Shown: piece after piece, positions 36,479 to 44,200 of the stretch
Numbering within the stretch: position 1 is the stretch's first letter
How the letters are laid out: each line of letters begins with the position of its first letter
Assembly (NCBI RefSeq): GCF_013204845.1
Contig: NZ_JABMKY010000002.1
Location: forward strand, 372,001-436,000
Direction of reading: 5' to 3'
Length of the DNA stretch: 64,000 nucleotides
Source of the DNA: Paenibacillus qinlingensis
GTDB taxonomy: Bacteria; Bacillota; Bacilli; Paenibacillales; NBRC-103111
Notes under the pieces: generated by a model
Told to the model about the DNA's origin: nothing
Database searches by the model: none
What the model saw: only the letters and a program-made list of their open reading frames with translations
Program-made: the position numbers and the translations under genes

Positions 36479-36549
36479 GCCCAGGCGAACGGCTGTTATG
36501 GAATATGTGCTCCCCCGTAGTGATCTACGTTTCGCCAGTTACACATACC
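36478..36549 (-). ncRNA. ZTP (pfl) riboswitch aptamer
   Basis: Read on the minus strand it contains, in order, GTGTAACTGGCGAA, a CGTAG/CTACG hairpin, GGGGAGCACATA and GCCGTTCGCCTGGGCA. These match the conserved ACUGGCG, GGGGAGC and CGCCUGGGC blocks of the ZTP/pfl class; GGCGAA and TTCGCC can form the expected pseudoknot, and TATGTG/CACATA form P1. The ligand ZMP/ZTP signals 10-formyl-THF shortage and switches transcription on. Confidence 0.92.
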
Positions 36550-36562
36550 AAATATTCCCTTT

Positions 36563-36592
36563 ATTATAGTCGGACATGATTATGAAAATCAA
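36563..36592 (-). promoter_or_regulatory. Sigma-A promoter of the riboswitch transcript
   Basis: TTGATT (plus 36587-36592), an 18-bp spacer and TATAAT (plus 36563-36568). The transcript would begin a few bases before the aptamer. Confidence 0.75.
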
Positions 36593-36623
36593 GTGAAAAT
36601 TATTCCGTCATGCCATATTTTGT

Positions 36624-37232
36624 TTAGACTAATTGTGTAAGTAAATAAACGGAAGTCACCCACATAATTATCGCGGATACTTTGTTGAGATACGTCATAA
36701 ATGTGTTCGACTTATCTAATTTCCCGACCTGTCTCCCCACGACGGCAAGTGCCAAAAACCAAATCCATGACACAAGAATACAAGCAATCGCAAATACCAG
36801 TTTTTCTTTTCCAACATAGTGGATAGAACTTGTCCCAATAACTCCGATCGTATCCAAAATGGCATGTGGATTTAGGAGTGAAACCGATGCGGCAAATGCA
36901 ATCTGCTTCTTAGGAGATAGTGCTTTCTCATCGGATGAGGTAGCGGCAGGTTTACTTTTCCAAGTCACAATCCCCATATAGATAAGGAAAAGAATGCCTA
37001 GTACGAAAAGCACGAACTTAATTGCAGGTATAGTTACGATAACGACGGATATGCCTAAAATAGCCAACGTAATTAGTGCAGTATCGCAAAGTGCTGCCGT
37101 AAGAACGACTGGTAGTGCCCTAACTAAACGAGGTTGTGTCACACCTTGATTAAAAACGAATACATTTTGAACACCTAATGGTAAAATCAGACCTGCTGAT
37201 AAAAGAATTCCTTGGAAGATGGCACTAAGCAT
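36624..37232 (-). CDS. LysE/ArgO-family amino acid exporter
   Basis: 202 residues, six helices. The opening GILLSAGLILPLGVQNVFVFNQG and AASVSLLNPHAILDTIGVIG are signatures of LysE/ArgO exporters of basic amino acids. TAGGAG precedes the ATG. It ends upstream of the riboswitch promoter and appears to be a separate unit. Confidence 0.9.
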   Translation of the reverse strand: MLSAIFQGILLSAGLILPLGVQNVFVFNQGVTQPRLVRALPVVLTAALCDTALITLAILGISVVIVTIPAIKFVLFVLGILFLIYMGIVTWKSKPAATSSDEKALSPKKQIAFAASVSLLNPHAILDTIGVIGTSSIHYVGKEKLVFAIACILVSWIWFLALAVVGRQVGKLDKSNTFMTYLNKVSAIIMWVTSVYLLTQLV

Positions 37233-37295
37233 GATGTATTTCTCCTATCTACAAATCATTTACTTACATTTAAAAGAAAGCGGAAACGTGCTGAA

Positions 37296-38207
37296 TCAAT
37301 TTGATTCACAACGCTTCACATGCTCGCTGAGCACCTCGTCAATCGTGCGTAGCGAAATGGCGGCAAGCCCTGGATTCTTGTCTATGTAGTAGGTGTAAGC
37401 AATTAATCCAAAAGAAAGCGCCCAGCCGCGTCCTCGCGACCAAGTTGCTTCATCGACCGTTAACAAGGCGCGGAAATGCTTTCGGCTCTCAGGTGTAAGA
37501 AAAGTCCATGCAACCATGAGGTCGCAAGCAGGATCACCCACACCTAACGTACCGAAATCAATCACAGCGCTTAGCTCCCCTTGCTCTATAAGAAGATTCC
37601 CCGGATGTAAATCCCCATGTACCCAAACACCCTCACTCTGCCATACACGAGCTTGAAGCGCCAGATCCCATACAGCCTCAGCCACATCAGTGTTAATCAA
37701 CGTGTTCAAGCTTGCGATGGCATGTCGAACTTCCACATCTCGCTTTGCTAAAGGTTCACCCCTGCCAGAATTGTGAGAACCTGGGACTGGTCCACCAGCT
37801 GGATCGATTGTTTGCATGGCATGGATGAATTGCGCTAGTGCTGTTGCTGCTTGGTTATAACTATTTAGATGTCCCACTGTCGCATTCTCGCCTTCCAGCC
37901 AACGATACACCGACCAAAACCATGGGTAGTCTTCCGTGGGAATTCCTTTTGCTAGTGGCACTGGAATGGCTATCGGGATCAGCGGGGCTAGCTTTGGAAG
38001 CCAACGTTGCTCCTTATCCACTTGTCCAATGGCCCAATCAACGTGAGGTAAACGAACCGCCATATCCTCACCAAGGCGAAAGATCACATTGTCTGTTCCT
38101 ACTGAATCCACAGGTCGTAGAGGCAGTTCTGCCCATTTTGGAAATTGTGAGGAGATCAGTTGTTGCACGAGTTTCAAGTCCATATCTATCTCTTTTGAAT
38201 GGCTCAT
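37296..38207 (-). CDS. Aminoglycoside/macrolide phosphotransferase-like kinase
   Basis: 303 residues from the ATG at 38207, preceded by AAGGAAG at 8 bases; the frame continues to 38276 without support. APH fold: VWVHGDLHPGNLL (catalytic Asp and Asn) and AVIDFGTLGVGDPACDL (metal-binding Asp). Substrate cannot be read; many members act on metabolites rather than antibiotics. Its upstream sequence contains a G-rich repeat on the coding strand (38301-38396). Confidence 0.85.
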   Translation of the reverse strand: MSHSKEIDMDLKLVQQLISSQFPKWAELPLRPVDSVGTDNVIFRLGEDMAVRLPHVDWAIGQVDKEQRWLPKLAPLIPIAIPVPLAKGIPTEDYPWFWSVYRWLEGENATVGHLNSYNQAATALAQFIHAMQTIDPAGGPVPGSHNSGRGEPLAKRDVEVRHAIASLNTLINTDVAEAVWDLALQARVWQSEGVWVHGDLHPGNLLIEQGELSAVIDFGTLGVGDPACDLMVAWTFLTPESRKHFRALLTVDEATWSRGRGWALSFGLIAYTYYIDKNPGLAAISLRTIDEVLSEHVKRCESN

Positions 38208-38300
38208 TCGAACACTTCCTTTTGAGTTTTGCAAGATCATCCAATTATCACATCTGCACCTGCGTACCAGCATCACCCGGTTCCAAGAGCAAGAGCAAGC

Positions 38301-38396
38301 ACAAACCCCAATTCAATCCCCAAACTCAAACCCCAATTCAATCCCCAAACCAAACCCCAAACCAAAGCCCACACCAAAGCCCACACCAAAGCCCAG
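38301..38396. repeat. C-rich/G-rich minisatellite upstream of the APH-like gene
   Basis: Degenerate units of 12-18 bp (CCCCAATTCAAT, CCCCAAACCAAA, GCCCACACCAAA). The minus strand, which is the coding strand of the APH-like gene, carries many runs of 3-4 G and could form a G-quadruplex about 95-190 bases upstream of that start. It generates spurious Pro/Gln/Ser reading frames. Confidence 0.85.
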
Positions 38397-38647
38397 ACAC
38401 CGCACTGGCCTAGGCGCTCAGCATAAAGTGAATAGATGGAAAATATGTAGTTATTTTCACGTTTTTCTACGCCTAGTTTGAAATAACTGTAAAAAGTACA
38501 GCTAATATCAATGGAAATCGCTGAAATCAACTGAATCAAGAGAATTAGATGTACCTTTTCCATTTAATTTCAGAATTTCAGCCTAAGCTGTCGAAATAGC
38601 TGGAGTGTTTCCAGTTATTCGAATTTCTCTTACGCTTACCTCCGCAC
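38397..38647. other. AT-rich spacer without a gene
   Basis: No credible coding region. It holds a 24-bp motif at 38434-38457 that recurs with one mismatch at 47710-47733 on the other strand, plus short A/T-rich dyads. Confidence 0.6.
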
Positions 38648-39262
38648 CTAGCTGTCCAGAACGAGCTTAGTCACAAATTTCTCAGTACCAAAATCATATC
38701 CTGCAAACCAAATTTTCGCTTGCTTACCCACTATTATATCGGAGAATTGTGCTGGGCCGCTTCCCTTTCTTAGTTGCGCAAATGGAAGTAATCTATGTTT
38801 CACCCCATCAATTTCGATGATACGCTCTACATTTACGCCTTCACCAGTGGTAACAAATCCTGTGACCTTACCATTGGCATCACCGACACCACGATCTACT
38901 TCTATGATTTCAAAACGAAGCCCCGCAGCTTGACCAGGGTAACTCGTCAGCATCATACCGTCCGTCCATACTTTAACGGTAGACCCAATCTGAACCTCAT
39001 TCACTTGTAGCTTTTTCCCATTAAAATTTATAGTTGCATCATCTGACACGCTATACCAAGCAGCATCAGGCATTTTCTTGTCTTGACCAATGAATTTATC
39101 GGATGATACGACAAGCAAACTACCCTTCTCATTGATCGCCGTGATTTTCCCGCTTACTTCGACTTGATCTTCTTCAATCTGTCGATCACCGCAACCCGAA
39201 ATCAGGACACCTATAAGAATCGTACAAAGAACCATCGCCAACCAATTTCGCTTTGTCCACAT
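38648..39262 (-). CDS. Lipoprotein of unknown function
   Basis: 204 residues from the ATG at 39262 (GGTGGGG about 8-10 bases upstream; the ATG at 39268 is too close). Signal peptide with lipobox LISGC (Cys24). The mature part is beta-rich with two similar halves (SGKITAINEKGSLLV and TGFVTTGEGVNVERII; GSTVKVWTDG and GKQAKIWFAG), suggesting two OB-like or DUF3221-like domains. Surface-anchored; role unknown. Confidence 0.75.
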   Translation of the reverse strand: MWTKRNWLAMVLCTILIGVLISGCGDRQIEEDQVEVSGKITAINEKGSLLVVSSDKFIGQDKKMPDAAWYSVSDDATINFNGKKLQVNEVQIGSTVKVWTDGMMLTSYPGQAAGLRFEIIEVDRGVGDANGKVTGFVTTGEGVNVERIIEIDGVKHRLLPFAQLRKGSGPAQFSDIIVGKQAKIWFAGYDFGTEKFVTKLVLDS

Positions 39263-39419
39263 GAACATATCCCCACCCTTCTTCCGCTTGGTAATACACA
39301 ATTTCCGTTGTATGTATTAGACGGTCGCTCCTTGATAATTGTTTCTATTTCAAGCCATACTTTGGTAAAATGATCATGACTCGCCATCACATCGGTATTA
39401 TCAATAAGGAGTGTTTTCA

Positions 39420-39845
39420 ATGGCATACGAAGCCAAAATGAAAGAAACGGATAGCAGTGTCCTTGAGTTTATCGAAAATGTGGAAAGTGCTAAAAAGCGT
39501 GAAGACGCTTATCAATTATTAGATATTTTTACAGAAGTGACAGGTTATGAAGCGAAAATGTGGGGTCCAAGCATTATTGGTTTTGGCACTTATCATTACA
39601 AATATGCATCAGGTCATGAGGGCGATGCGCCTCTAACTGGTTTCTCACCGCGAAAAGCCAAGATCAGCTTGTATTTTGCAACAGGAGATGATCGGGAGGA
39701 ATTATTAAAGCAGTTTGGCAAGCATGAGGCTGCAAAAGCTTGTGTCTATATCAATAAAGTTGCAGATATCAACGTTGATATTCTAAAAGCTTTAATCAGT
39801 CAGTCGGTCTCATTCCTGCAGGAACGATTCCCAAGCCATGATTAA
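39420..39845 (+). CDS. DUF1801 / YdhG-like protein
   Basis: 141 residues from the ATG at 39420, 8 bases after AAGGAG (39406-39411). Motifs MWGPSIIGFGTYHYKYASGHEGDAP and FSPRKAKISLYF identify the DUF1801 family (YdhG-like fold, iron-chaperone-like in structure, function uncertain). Single gene convergent with asd. Confidence 0.9.
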   Translation: MAYEAKMKETDSSVLEFIENVESAKKREDAYQLLDIFTEVTGYEAKMWGPSIIGFGTYHYKYASGHEGDAPLTGFSPRKAKISLYFATGDDREELLKQFGKHEAAKACVYINKVADINVDILKALISQSVSFLQERFPSHD

Positions 39846-39851
39846 ATTAAA

Positions 39852-39878
39852 ACAGCAAGCATCCCAGATGCTTGCTGT
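39852..39878. terminator. Bidirectional terminator between DUF1801 and asd
   Basis: A perfect 12-bp stem ACAGCAAGCATC/GATGCTTGCTGT with a 3-base loop; T-rich on both exits. Confidence 0.88.
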
Positions 39879-39885
39879 CTTGATT

Positions 39886-40971
39886 TTATTTCGCTTGAAT
39901 ATAACCTTCCGCTTTAAGCAACTCAGCGATTAGAACCGCACCACCAGCTGCGCCGCGCAAAGTGTTATGCGACAATCCAACGAATTTATAATCGAACATG
40001 GAATCTTCACGCAGTCGTCCAACGGAAACGCCCATACCGCGCTCAATCTCGCGATCCAGCTTCGTTTGCGGTCTATTTTCTTCTTCAAAGTAAGTAATGA
40101 ACTGTTTCGGAGCACTCGGCAGATTCAACTCTTGCGGACGACCTTTGTAGTTCAACCAGCGAGCAAGAATTTCTTCTTTGGATGGTTTATTCTCGAAAGA
40201 AGCGAACACCGTTGCTAAATGTCCGTCCGTTACTGGAACGCGGATACATTGCGTCGTAATTAGCGGAGAACTCGCTTTAACGATTTCATTATTTACAATA
40301 CTGCCCCAGATACGCAGCGGCTCTTGCTCACTTTTCTCTTCTTCCCCACCGATGTAAGGAATCACGTTATCCAACATCTCTGGCCAATCCGTGAAGTTTT
40401 TACCTGCGCCTGAAATAGCTTGATACGTAGATGCAACCACATTCGTTGGTTTAAAATCTAACAAAGCGTTCAGAGCAGGCACATAGCTTTGGATGGAGCA
40501 ATTCGGTTTTACAGCAATAAATCCAGTCGATGTTCCAAGACGTTTTCTTTGCGCAGCAATGATCTCAATATGACCTGGATTAACTTCTGGGATGACCATC
40601 GGAATATCAGGTGTCCAGCGGTGAGCTGAGTTATTCGAAATAACAGGCGTGCCTGTTTTCGCGTAAGCTTCCTCTAACCCTTTAATTTCATCTTTTTTCA
40701 TATCGACAGCACAGAAAATGAAATCAACTCCAGTGGCAACTTCCTCCACTTTCGAAGCATCTTGCACGATAATTTGTTTCACATTTTCAGGGATTGGTGT
40801 AGCCAGTTTCCATCTGCTTTGAACAGATTCTTCATATGTTTTACCTGCAGAGCTGCTGCTTGCTGCAATGGCAGTTACTTCAAACCATGGATGTTGATCT
40901 AACAATTCAACGAATCTCTGGCCAACCATGCCAGTTCCTCCAACGATACCTACTTTTAATTTTCTCGACAT
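39886..40971 (-). CDS. asd: Aspartate-semialdehyde dehydrogenase
   Basis: 361 residues. NADP-binding GIVGGTGMVGQRF (8-20); catalytic Cys158 in AVKPNCSIQSY; substrate-site RVPVTDGHLA. The length and the KPNCS context place it in the archaeal/fungal-type Asd branch rather than the ~330-residue bacterial type. Converts aspartyl phosphate to the semialdehyde, the branch point to Lys/DAP, Met and Thr. It is alone behind a T-box leader, so it should respond to uncharged tRNA. It could be a second asd beside a dap-operon copy; that cannot be seen here. Confidence 0.93.
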   Translation of the reverse strand: MSRKLKVGIVGGTGMVGQRFVELLDQHPWFEVTAIAASSSSAGKTYEESVQSRWKLATPIPENVKQIIVQDASKVEEVATGVDFIFCAVDMKKDEIKGLEEAYAKTGTPVISNNSAHRWTPDIPMVIPEVNPGHIEIIAAQRKRLGTSTGFIAVKPNCSIQSYVPALNALLDFKPTNVVASTYQAISGAGKNFTDWPEMLDNVIPYIGGEEEKSEQEPLRIWGSIVNNEIVKASSPLITTQCIRVPVTDGHLATVFASFENKPSKEEILARWLNYKGRPQELNLPSAPKQFITYFEEENRPQTKLDREIERGMGVSVGRLREDSMFDYKFVGLSHNTLRGAAGGAVLIAELLKAEGYIQAK

Positions 40972-41091
40972 TCTATATTCAAATCCTTTCGCATTCGTAT
41001 GATACTGATGATAAGCATCTTAATATTAAATTCAAACCGCTTATTACTGTGTGCCTAATATTATAACACGTGCGCAAAGTTTCTTACGCAA

Positions 41092-41393
41092 TAACAAAAA
41101 AATCCCACCCCCAAGACTATTGCCAGTCTTAGGGACGAGATTAAAATCCTCGTGGTACCACCCAGTTTCACCAATATGTCGCCATATCAGCCTCTTCAAG
41201 TACGACAGGCACAGAGCCTTGCGTATACTTTAGCTCTATAACAGGAGCTCCTGTCACACCATCCCCCACAATTGGTTCCGATGTGCTGCTCTGAGGCTTT
41301 GTTCAATAAAGTTCTCTTTACTCCTTTTCAGCGGACGGAGCTCTCTGTGAAAGATTTCGTTTATTTACTCTTCTCTTCAACGCATTTGTTATT
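41092..41393 (-). ncRNA. T-box leader of asd
   Basis: On the minus strand the T-box core CTGGGTGGTACCACGAGG lies at plus 41149-41167, preceded by a stem I region (AGAGAG bulge motif, a stem formed by AATAAA and TTTATT) and a palindromic ACAGGAGCTCCTGT stem. It is followed by a terminator hairpin (CCTAAGACT ... AGTCTTGGGGG) and TTTTTTT ending near 41094. The specifier loop contains AGAACTTT; AAC (Asn) is the best-placed codon but Thr (ACT) is not excluded. Confidence 0.9.
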
Positions 41394-41399
41394 GCGATA

Positions 41400-41428
41400 A
41401 TATTATCAAATAACGAGAGGTACGTAAA
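41400..41428 (-). promoter_or_regulatory. Sigma-A promoter of the T-box/asd transcript
   Basis: TTTACG (plus 41423-41428), a 17-bp spacer and TAATAT (plus 41400-41405), just upstream of the T-box leader. Confidence 0.65.
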
Positions 41429-41449
41429 CAATAAATTTTGGAAAATGTC

Positions 41450-42538
41450 TTATTTTTCTTGAAGGGCACCATTTGGATTCGTCATCCACCTAGGCCCCAC
41501 CCATGTTTCAATTAGAAAACTCTCCGTAAATTTGTTACGGAAAAGCCCGATAACGTGAACCTTTTGCGGGGAAAGTACGAACGAAAGCGTACTGTCAGGG
41601 TGAGGCGAATCTTGAAGTGAAGTTGACTGTTGTAGGAGGAGATACGTATCTACGCGTTCAAAGTTACCCACCTGTTGCAGTTCCAACTGTATCCATTGCG
41701 GTCCAAGCCAAGTTTCAACCTGAAACCACTTCGTCTCCGTCACATGGCCGTAGGTTAGCCAATCCTCTTGAACGGCAACGATTCGTACATCCTGCGGTGA
41801 GATCATCCCGTTCATACCAGTAGATGTATCCTTGGAGCTGTATATAGGTGTATTTTCAAATAAAGTAACAACACTTGGAAATCCAGGTTGAGATGGCGGC
41901 TTAATTTTCGATGCCTCTTCCGCGTATCTATTCATTACTTTGTGCATAATCGAAATGGCTTCCGCATTCGTCAGATTGTCTTTCGGGCGGAAATAAGTTG
42001 TCGATGCGCTGTCTAACAAACCGTACTGATAGGCGCTTTGAACTAGCCCTTGATGCATTTCTCTGATGTCTTTGAAATCTAAGAAAACTTGTCGCGTATC
42101 CAATTGATTATTTGCCCCGCCTCCCTGTACGATGCTGAACGACAGCAATTTAATTAATCCGCCTACTGCCGTCTCCCGGTTCACATGTTGCGCATACTTC
42201 GGGGCCAGATCATAGATATAGCCAGCAATCAAATCGTCTTCCTTGCCTTTGGGAAGCTGTACCCCCATCTTCATCATCGTTGCCCAGTTTCCAATATCAA
42301 TCGGCTCGTCATATCGCGCTGGGTTGAGAACGTAGAAGTAGAACGAGTTCCACTCTTCCCTCGTGATCGGCCCTTCCATCGAGCTGCCGTCCTTATACGG
42401 CACGATCTGCTGTTTATAGTTCTTCATTTCAGGTTCAACCCAGTGCGACTCTGCCGCGAATGACCGTAATGGAAGCATAACTAGCATGAGTGCCAACAGG
42501 ATCGTTACTTTGTGCCTAAATAGAGCTGCTCTTATCAA
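41450..42538 (-). CDS. Secreted SLH-like protein with repeated C-terminal motif
   Basis: 362 residues. Signal peptide (about 1-28, ending SFAA). Residues about 30-200 carry degenerate S-layer-homology features (LLDSASTTYFRPKDNLTNAEAISIMHKVMNRY is a good SLH half). The C-terminal region holds two SH3-like repeats ending in WFQVETWLGPQWI and FLIETWVGPRWM. Probably wall-associated. Function unknown. It ends just upstream of the asd promoter on the same strand. Confidence 0.72.
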   Translation of the reverse strand: MIRAALFRHKVTILLALMLVMLPLRSFAAESHWVEPEMKNYKQQIVPYKDGSSMEGPITREEWNSFYFYVLNPARYDEPIDIGNWATMMKMGVQLPKGKEDDLIAGYIYDLAPKYAQHVNRETAVGGLIKLLSFSIVQGGGANNQLDTRQVFLDFKDIREMHQGLVQSAYQYGLLDSASTTYFRPKDNLTNAEAISIMHKVMNRYAEEASKIKPPSQPGFPSVVTLFENTPIYSSKDTSTGMNGMISPQDVRIVAVQEDWLTYGHVTETKWFQVETWLGPQWIQLELQQVGNFERVDTYLLLQQSTSLQDSPHPDSTLSFVLSPQKVHVIGLFRNKFTESFLIETWVGPRWMTNPNGALQEK

Positions 42539-42655
42539 TACTCATCACTCCAAACGTTATTTACTACTCAATTAGACGATATAGTCCACCAATAGTTTCC
42601 AGTTCAAGCAATGAAATATTGAAAAAAGGACTACCCAGAGGCAGCCCATCAAATC

Positions 42656-44188
42656 TTAATGAGAAGCCGAATAAGCTTCTAATTCTGCAGCAGGATCAAA
42701 TTTCTCTTTACTCATAGCGAATGCTGCCACAAGTGCAATAACGGATGGAATGATGGCCCATGCAAAGGTATGAACGATCGATGAGGACAACGCCTCTGTA
42801 ATTTTATCAAGAACCTGAACAGGGATTAGTTCCCGGGTTTCTGGTGTCAATATTTTACGCGGGTCACTTAGATCCACACCTTCTGGCATTTGACCACCTG
42901 CACGAAACATACCAGCTAATTGATTGGCAAACTGATGACTTTGAATGATACCAAATACAGTGATCCCTAGCGTCATGCCAAGTGAACGCATAAAATTGAG
43001 CGTTGAACTTGCTGAACCGCGTTGTCTTGCAGAGAAACCGTGAATTGCCGCGTTACTTAGCACGGAGAACGAAGCGCCGATACCTAGACCAACCAGAATC
43101 ATGTAGATCGTTACAAGGAATCGGGTTGAATCCGTCGCTAGTGTCGTGAGTAAGGCTATACCTACTACAAGAATGGCTAATGTCGGAATCATGATGGAGC
43201 GGTATTTGAACTTAGCAAGCATGGAACCTCCACCGGCGGCAGTCACGACTGAACCGAGCATCATTGGCAGAAGAACAAGTCCCGAATTTGTTGCGGATCC
43301 GCCAAGCACGCCTTGAATGAAGATGGGAATGTAGATGGAAGCTGTAATGAATGCCGCGCCAGCAAACATAGCCATGATATTGCTCGTTGCATAGAGGCGG
43401 TTTTTGAACATACCAAACGTTATAATTGGCTCTTCTGCTCTGCGTTCGATAAAGATAAAGCCTACAATGAGCACGGCAAACGCGGCAAATAATCCAAGAA
43501 TCGTACCGGAGTTCCACGCATATTGTTTACCCCCAAGTTCCAGTGCGAACATGAGACAAACGATGGAACCTACAAGCGCAAATGCACCGAGATAATCAAT
43601 TTTTTGTTTGGAATGCTGGACGGATTCCTTATAGAAGAACGCGATCATAACGAAGGCAATGAAACCAAGCGGTAAGTTAATATAGAAAACCCAAGTCCAA
43701 TGGATGTAATCCGTAATATATGCACCTAGTAGCGGACCAAAAATACTCGACAGACCGAATACCGCTCCGAACAAACCACCCATTTTGCCACGTTTATCTG
43801 CAGGAACGACATCAAACATAATAGTGAAAGCGATCGGCATGAGCGCACCGCCACCTATCCCTTGAATTGCGCGATATATACTCAGTTGAACTATCGTATC
43901 TGCTGTCCCGCATAAGGCAGAACCGATCATGAATACGATAATACCGAAAATGAAAAACCGCTTGCGTCCATACATATCTGATAATTTACCGAATATCGGC
44001 ATACCCGCCATTTCTGCTACTAAATAAGCGGATGTCACCCACATGAATTTGTCAAACCCGCCTAGATCACCAACGATGGTCCCAATCGCCGTTGCAACGA
44101 TCGTGTTATCCATGGATGCCATTAGAATCGCAAGCAGCAAGCCACCAATAATGATACCTAATTTATTTTCTTTTGCCATTACCTTCAT
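42656..44188 (-). CDS. DHA2-family MFS drug efflux protein (14 helices)
   Basis: 510 residues, 14 predicted helices, with MFS motif A (GKLSDMYGRKRFFIFG), the motif-B-like IYRAIQGIGGGALMPIAF, and a motif-C-type GLSSIFGPLLGAYI. EmrB/QacA subfamily drug:H+ antiporter. The ATG at 44188 is only 2-3 bases from GGAGG, so the ATG at 44179 is an equally good start. It follows the UvrA-like gene by 12 bp and is the second gene of that operon. Confidence 0.92.
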   Translation of the reverse strand: MKVMAKENKLGIIIGGLLLAILMASMDNTIVATAIGTIVGDLGGFDKFMWVTSAYLVAEMAGMPIFGKLSDMYGRKRFFIFGIIVFMIGSALCGTADTIVQLSIYRAIQGIGGGALMPIAFTIMFDVVPADKRGKMGGLFGAVFGLSSIFGPLLGAYITDYIHWTWVFYINLPLGFIAFVMIAFFYKESVQHSKQKIDYLGAFALVGSIVCLMFALELGGKQYAWNSGTILGLFAAFAVLIVGFIFIERRAEEPIITFGMFKNRLYATSNIMAMFAGAAFITASIYIPIFIQGVLGGSATNSGLVLLPMMLGSVVTAAGGGSMLAKFKYRSIMIPTLAILVVGIALLTTLATDSTRFLVTIYMILVGLGIGASFSVLSNAAIHGFSARQRGSASSTLNFMRSLGMTLGITVFGIIQSHQFANQLAGMFRAGGQMPEGVDLSDPRKILTPETRELIPVQVLDKITEALSSSIVHTFAWAIIPSVIALVAAFAMSKEKFDPAAELEAYSASH

Positions 44189-44200
44189 TTCCTCCTCTTA

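Noticed and set aside
37838..38481. Plus-strand frames with Pro/Gln/Ser repeats
   Set aside because: They run across the phosphotransferase gene in antisense and the minisatellite; no ribosome site or recognisable domain.
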